64,000 nt of DNA from Symbiodinium natans (Eukaryota > Sar > Dinophyceae > Suessiales > Symbiodiniaceae). The stretch is from the NCBI GenBank assembly GCA_905221605.1, contig CAJNDS010002139.1, forward strand, positions 62,001 through 126,000, in the 5' to 3' direction. The number at the start of each line of letters is the position of its first letter. Within the stretch, counting starts at the first letter, position 1. Shown here piece after piece: positions 58,738-64,000 of the stretch. The position numbers were made by a program, and so were the translations under genes. The notes under the pieces were generated by a model, which saw nothing but the letters and a program-made list of their open reading frames with translations, was not told the origin of the DNA and did no database searches.

Positions 58738-58859
58738 CTTCACAACTTCAACCTCAAGCCAGTTGAACAATACTCTGCATTTTGCACGAAGTTCTCCGCA
58801 GATGCTGCTCCCCATTTTGATGCTGATGCCCGTCAATTGCGAGGCATCACTATGCATCA
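58738..58859 (-). CDS. Candidate exon of unrecognised gene
   Basis: A 122-nt exon (acceptor TCTCAG, donor AAG|GTGCAG) reads MHSDASQLTGISIKMGSSIC, then GELRAKCRVLFNWLEVEV and VK. It has good composition and good splice sites on the same strand as all other genes. No domain recognised; it could belong to the palmitoyltransferase or another gene. Confidence 0.5.
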
Positions 58860-61800
58860 CTGAGACCAGTTGCTTCCATCTCGGCCCGGGACATTCTCCA
58901 ACAATAGTTGATTGACAACTGATATTCTGGACCATGCTTGCATACGTGGAAGTAGTACCTGAAAACGTACCAATGTCAAAATGACGACATCGATAGCAAA
59001 GGTCATATCTCCAGAACACGTTCTACGTAGTTCTTAAAGTAAGAATATCAGATAATAACGCTGCAGCTGAGATAGCCTGCGATTGAACTTCCAGTTGAGA
59101 CTACTTTCCAGAGACAAATAGCTGAGTCCACCCACCTCATCACGGCTTTGCGTCTAGAAGTCTCGGTGAGACTGTGGCTTGTTTGCCACTCTATTCGACG
59201 TGCAACGTCATGGACGCCTGAAGCAGAAATTGTTTCGGTCTAATTACGTTCGTTTGGAGACGCTGTCTACGCCGCAAGTGCACATGATTCTTTGCGAATC
59301 TGCCCGCTTCACAGCACTAAACCTCAACCCCTGCCTGTCATGACAACTGCTCGAATGGCCATTGCGCCAAGTGCACCGCCATCCCCGCAGCCAATCTAAG
59401 CGTCCACTAGTGGCCTGAGGCAGGACTGCGGGGAACAGCCTTACAATTCGTCAAGCTGGGACAGGTTCTCCGTAGTCATTCGAGTCTTCATGGAAGAACG
59501 GAAGGAGCGCTGTGAATTCGAGCGCTTCTTCAGGTGGAGGTTTTAGAACATAGCAAATACAGGTGCATGTAAGCATTGTGCTAGGCATTTTTCGGGGTGG
59601 CTGGCAGCATGGTATCTTCAACCCCGATGTCATTGTTCAAACAGCCCGTACGTACTTTGAACCCAGGCTGCCTTTCAGCAGCACGAACCACTGTGCTGGT
59701 TGTAAACTGGCAGCGTGCCGAACTTATCAGGTCGTCTGATCTGCTCGCGCCTGACAAAATGATCGACTAAAGGAACCTGACAATGGCTCAAGGATGGCTC
59801 AGACCTCATGACGGGAGAGCCCCTCTTAAACTTCCAGCCAAGTCCCAGATGCAAAACCAAACCAATACAAACGCGAATGCACGCAACCGTTCCTCAAGAA
59901 TCAGCCCGAAAAACACCGAGCCATCAACGATTCTTGCACGCAAGCCATGCCTACCTCTGAAATCCAGTAGGGCTTCTCTGTGCCCTGAGCCCCCCAACCG
60001 AGTCACCGAGCGCCGTGCTGTGGTTGCAGCACTGCTTTTGGCAAACGGTGTCCGTGTCCGGTTGTGCTACCATCTGAGCAAAGGTCTGGGCTTTTAGGCT
60101 TGCAGGTGGAAGGGGCGTTTCGCAAGCACTTCTCAAGCAGCACCACGATGTTTGCTGTGCCGCACCTGCCATCGCCGACGGTACCACCAGAAGTCTAAGC
60201 AGTTTGCCACGCCGCTGCCCTGCAGTGGTCACGAAGAAAAATGTCATGAGCAGAAACGATTGCGTGGGTCCTCAAGGTCCTCAAGTACCTCCACAATGTT
60301 TTAGGGGGCTATACTCCTCATTTCGGAGAGTTAAGCGGTTGGCTGGCCTTGTCGAAGGGATTGCGGAAAGTCCTCGAAGTGTGACCTGGGGCAGTCGGTC
60401 CGTGGCTTCGTCCCTTTTGTCTCGGCACTTCGGTCACGTTGGAGTCTACTCAGTGTCATTATCAAGCACATGAAGAAGCCGAGATTGTGCGTTGCAACAG
60501 GCACCAGAAAGCAGTAGATCATGCTGCCCAATCAGGGGCATGACATTAATGGGGTGAAAGGAAGGACTTGGAATTGGCATCTGTGCTTGGAAGGGACTTC
60601 GTAAAGTTGCGCAACATGTCTGAGGTTCAGGCCAGGAGAAATCTGCCGAATCGACCAAAAATGCTCGTACCTTTGAATTGGATCACGGCCGTGCCCAAAC
60701 TCCGCACCATTACCAAAGCATCCTGCCCTTCGAGCGACGTATGTTGCTGTGACATGCTATTAGCTGCTATTACCTTGGTCCGCAACACCGCTCAACACTC
60801 GTGCTGGAGTCACACCTGGCCTGTGCATGTTCATCATCTCGTTTGTGGTCAGGTTCATCAAGACCTGAGTCTACAAAAGAGCTCGAACAGATTCCAGCAG
60901 CAAAGTCGCCACTACAACCGTAAACTTCACCCTTCCCAAACAGGCTTGCGTAGATGAAGGGTGCAGCTATACTCATACTTTCTAAGCGCATTAAGACCCA
61001 GAGGGCCTGTGACAAGTTCGTGGCTGACTCAACGTCTGTTCCAAGGACAGGACCAGCCGAGATTGATGCAGCGTAAGCATGAGGACCTCGGGAAGTCGAC
61101 GAAATGAGCACGCTTCTTCCAAAGCTTTAAGGCCCTTTGAAGCCCTTTAAACCTTTAGCATCCCCCACACCTTCCTTCGGGTCAGCCCCTGCGTTGTCTG
61201 GTGGTTGCATGGTTTCGCTGAGCAAGTCTTGGGCAGGCGTAGAGGGGGCGGGGGTTACAAAATGGACATGGTGATTGAGAAGTCTGCTGACTCCCCCCGG
61301 CCACGCCCGATTGAACCCCGAAGTAGCCAGCAGGGTTCCCGAGCCCATGGAGCTGTGATACAGTGCACCACCACCTGCAAAAGGGCCAAGAGGGCTTTTG
61401 AAGGCTTGTTCTGGTGTCTTGCGGGTGTCCTTTTGCTGAGGTCACGGAGTTGTGGTGGGGAGGGAGGTGGGCAAGTTCACTGCTATGAGGTGCTGTGCAC
61501 TGTTGCGGTAGACTACGGATCTTCATTGATCTTCAAAACATGCTGAGCTAGGCCTAAGGAGCTCAAAGGCAGGTGTTTCTACACATGTTTGCAGTTTGCA
61601 GAATTCTAAGAGAATCTCCCGACGTGGGTTCAGGCAACTTGCAAAGCACCCTACATGAAAGGGTTAGGCCCGGTTAGGCCCTCCAGCTCAGAACCTCGAC
61701 CTTGACAATTCAGGGTTTCAAGGCTGAGGGCCCGGCGATCATGGTCAGCAGAGGGTAGCTGGTGATGACACCCCACCTTGACTGCACTTGGCGGCTCAGC

Positions 61801-61944
61801 TGGCAGCCTTTCAGGCACCCCATAAACCCTAGAAACTACCCTGAGAGCCTGAAGCCTGAACCAGGCCTCTCCCCTGGCTACCGCAAAGGCCCTAAACCCG
61901 CTGCTCCGAAGCCACCTCTGGGAGCCAGCAAAGAACAAGCTCAC
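58860..61944. other. Stretch without a supported gene
   Basis: About 3 kb with only short, compositionally mixed frames. No domain signatures, RNA genes or clear repeats were noticed on either strand. Confidence 0.4.
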
Positions 61945-63376
61945 CAACCCTACGAGACAAATAAACAGCAAGCCCAGCCGCGTCCACTGCGTGAAGCTTT
62001 GGTATTGAACAATGTTCATCACCGTGAGCCTGGGAGAGAAAGACCCAGGCCCGACTTTGTTTTTGCAGGATATGTAAAGGCATGTAAGGTATCTTTCGCT
62101 GTAGGGTTTATAGGGATCATGAGTTCCGGGCATGGTATCAGGGGGAAGGGGCTGTGGATTTTGTAGGAGTGATGAAGCCTTCGGCAGCTAGTCGGGAGTC
62201 TTTGCGGGTGGCTGCTTGCTTCGACATGCTTAGACTTAATCATTAGGCGTGTGCGCAGTATGCTCAGCATCCAGAGGAAACTGTGACTGCAGTGGTTGCG
62301 CAAGTTCCATCACCGGCTAAGCACAAGCCTTGCAGCACTCTACACCTCAAATCACCTCAATGCCTGCCCAGCCGAAAACGGAGAGGCTTCTCGACCCTTA
62401 CCCGGTGTCACCAAAAGACCTCGGAAGCTTGTGTTTGCGACACGTATTTTGTTGAAGGTATGTAGAAATTCTTCGTTGTTCGGCTACGGCTTACAGAGGC
62501 TGTGATCTGAGGTCTCCGCAGGCAGAGTCGAACGTGTGTCACCTGCCCCACCAGTTCGGGTGCCAAACGGAGAGGGAGGAAGGGGGAAGTGCAGCACAAG
62601 CGGGGAGTGTTGAGAGGAAGAGGAGGAGCAATCCTTCATCCTCACATGATCCTCTTCACGAAACCATTACGTTTGCAAAAATTGCCAATACCTTTGTGCA
62701 TGTGCACAAAAACGGTCAATGCTCAGACAGAGAGCAATAAAGGCGAGTGCGCAGCTGGGAATGACGGTCCTTGCCTGCGTGATGAACTCCACAATGGCCA
62801 GGCCTGTGGCAATTGCTTTTGGCTATGGTCAGGATCACTTGCAGATGTAGAAACCATTCTTCACACCTTACACGAAGTCGAGCTCAAGCCGCTCCAGCTC
62901 CTGTTGCTGAGACCGCTGCCCACGAACTGTCGGTGGTTTGCTTTGCCTTCGGCGGCACACTGCTGAAGACAGGACATCGTGAAACTGGGGCAACTTCTAC
63001 TTGGATTCCACTTCACGCTGCCATCTTCTTGACTTCCTCTCGACGATGGGCCTATCGTGTTGTTCAGCCAGACGCAGTAGTGATCAAACTCCTGCAGGCC
63101 CGCGCACATCGGAGACGTGGCAGAGTACCATGTGCTTGGACATGCGGTCACATCAGATGCAGACAAACATCACTTGCAGCATTGCTGCTCCGCAAATGCC
63201 TACAGCACACTACAGTGGTGTGCCTCGAGATGTGTTGAGTTGTGCGCTTTCAATCTCACCGAGCCGCAGCTAGACAGGTACCGTAGTAGAGCCAACCGCC
63301 CGATCCAACCGACATACAGTCAGTTCTTCCTGCCTCGACGCATGCCCCAGTTTGCACGCAGTATTTCGTGCGAAGC
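61945..63376 (-). CDS. DHHC-family protein S-acyltransferase (palmitoyltransferase), partial, multi-exon
   Basis: Known role: DHHC enzymes are multi-pass membrane proteins that attach palmitate to cysteines; the Cys of DHHC carries the acyl group. Exons: 63376-63334 (LRTKYCVQTGACVE), 63091-63052 (EFDHYCVWLNNTI), 62946-62920 (27 nt, GKANHRQFV), 62803-62775 (29 nt, LAIVEFITQ), and probably 61986-61945 (WTRLGLLFICLVGL, a membrane helix ending at GTGAGC). Phases fit through the first four; the last is in phase but 790 bases away. Joined, the centre reads KYCVQTGACVEEFDHYCVWL, then NNTIGKANHRQFV: the end of the Cys-rich domain, a DHYC active site and the conserved N-R-F after it. The first cysteines and N-terminal helices upstream of 63376 were not found. 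Confidence 0.8.
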
Positions 63377-64000
63377 CTTGGCAAAAAAAAGAGTTGCAGT
63401 CCAGGCTTCGGCCCAACAGGACAGCATGCTTGATTCACTATGGAAACATTAGAAGGACATTCCCTGCGGACGGACCACTCTCATTCTGATTCTGCAGGTG
63501 CCCCGAAAACTCCTCTAAGTTCTTGGTTCCTTAAGCGCCGCGCCCCTTCATCACCCATGTCGTCGTGCAAAGTCGATTGACATCGGGCGGGTCGATATCC
63601 TTGGAGGGACTGCTGGTGGGTCGTAGACGCCCTCAGTCCAAGTGGCTCTCAACCTCAAAAAGGCCGCCTTAGACTTCCTTGTGGCAGCTCGCAACAGTCT
63701 ACCCTCAACCCGACGCAGGAAAAGCCAGGGGACGGCGGCCGGGCTGTCAATGACCTTCATCAGCTCCTAGGGGGCCCAAGCTTCAGGGCTTCGGGCATCT
63801 TCCAGCAGCAACACAAACAAGCATCTTGCAGATTCCGCTTCAAAAAAAGCTCAAGTCATGTGTGTGTATATATATATAGAATTAGTGTAGCCCTTGTTCA
63901 TCTGGAGCTGTCTGGGTGCTTGAAGATTGGAACCTTCATCCCCATCAGAAACCCAGCACTGGTGAGACCGAGAGCCCAGAGAACGCCCAACAAAAGCAGC
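63377..64000. other. Right end of window, upstream part of the palmitoyltransferase gene not resolved
   Basis: Should contain exons with the first zinc-binding cysteines. The minus frame 63760-63551 is open but has no CxxC. A short TA run lies at 63867-63878. Confidence 0.35.

Noticed and set aside
1..64000. tRNA, rRNA, CRISPR, operons, ribosome-binding sites
   Set aside because: No such structures seen; the window is intron-rich eukaryotic nuclear DNA.

Overview
The window reads as nuclear DNA of a dinoflagellate, most likely a symbiodiniacean or relative. Long uninterrupted genes are almost absent. The recognisable coding sequence lies in 24-140 nt exons ending at AG acceptors, and their donors are GC at least as often as GT, which is a known dinoflagellate habit. 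Every gene I could support lies on the minus strand, as in dinoflagellate unidirectional gene arrays. A TTTAGGG-type repeat also fits. All exon models were made by hand by matching domain patterns, splice sites and reading phase; nothing was aligned or searched by computer.

Region 1-33.7 kb: one very large, highly split gene (possibly more than one) encoding tandem thrombospondin type-1 (TSP1) repeats. I recovered about 60 exons. Most neighbouring exons join in matching phase to give repeats with the W..W..C...C.GG...R.R core and the E...C...C..DC tail. It runs off the left edge. Its introns hold microsatellites, homopolymers, a roughly 30-bp minisatellite (27.9-28.5 kb) and a MITE-like element carrying TTTAGGG repeats (28.64-28.93 kb).

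Region 34-43 kb: mostly non-coding, with scattered minus-strand exons of unrecognised genes (37.9-39.3 kb, 39.9-40.9 kb, 42.1-42.8 kb). A 24-bp minisatellite occurs here in two inverted blocks. Region 43.6-44.5 kb: the one clear single-exon gene, a 305-residue membrane RING-finger protein.

Region 45-54 kb: a 235-bp G tract and largely unassigned sequence, with a few possible exons. Region 54.3-57.6 kb: a J-domain plus thioredoxin-fold protein (ERdj5/DNAJC10-like) read through about eleven exons, with the thioredoxin CxxC apparently missing. Region 58-62 kb: one unassigned exon and non-coding sequence. Region 61.9-63.4 kb: a DHHC-family palmitoyltransferase with a DHYC active site. The J/thioredoxin, palmitoyltransferase, RING and TSP1 proteins would all act in or on the secretory/membrane system, but I see no evidence that they form one pathway.
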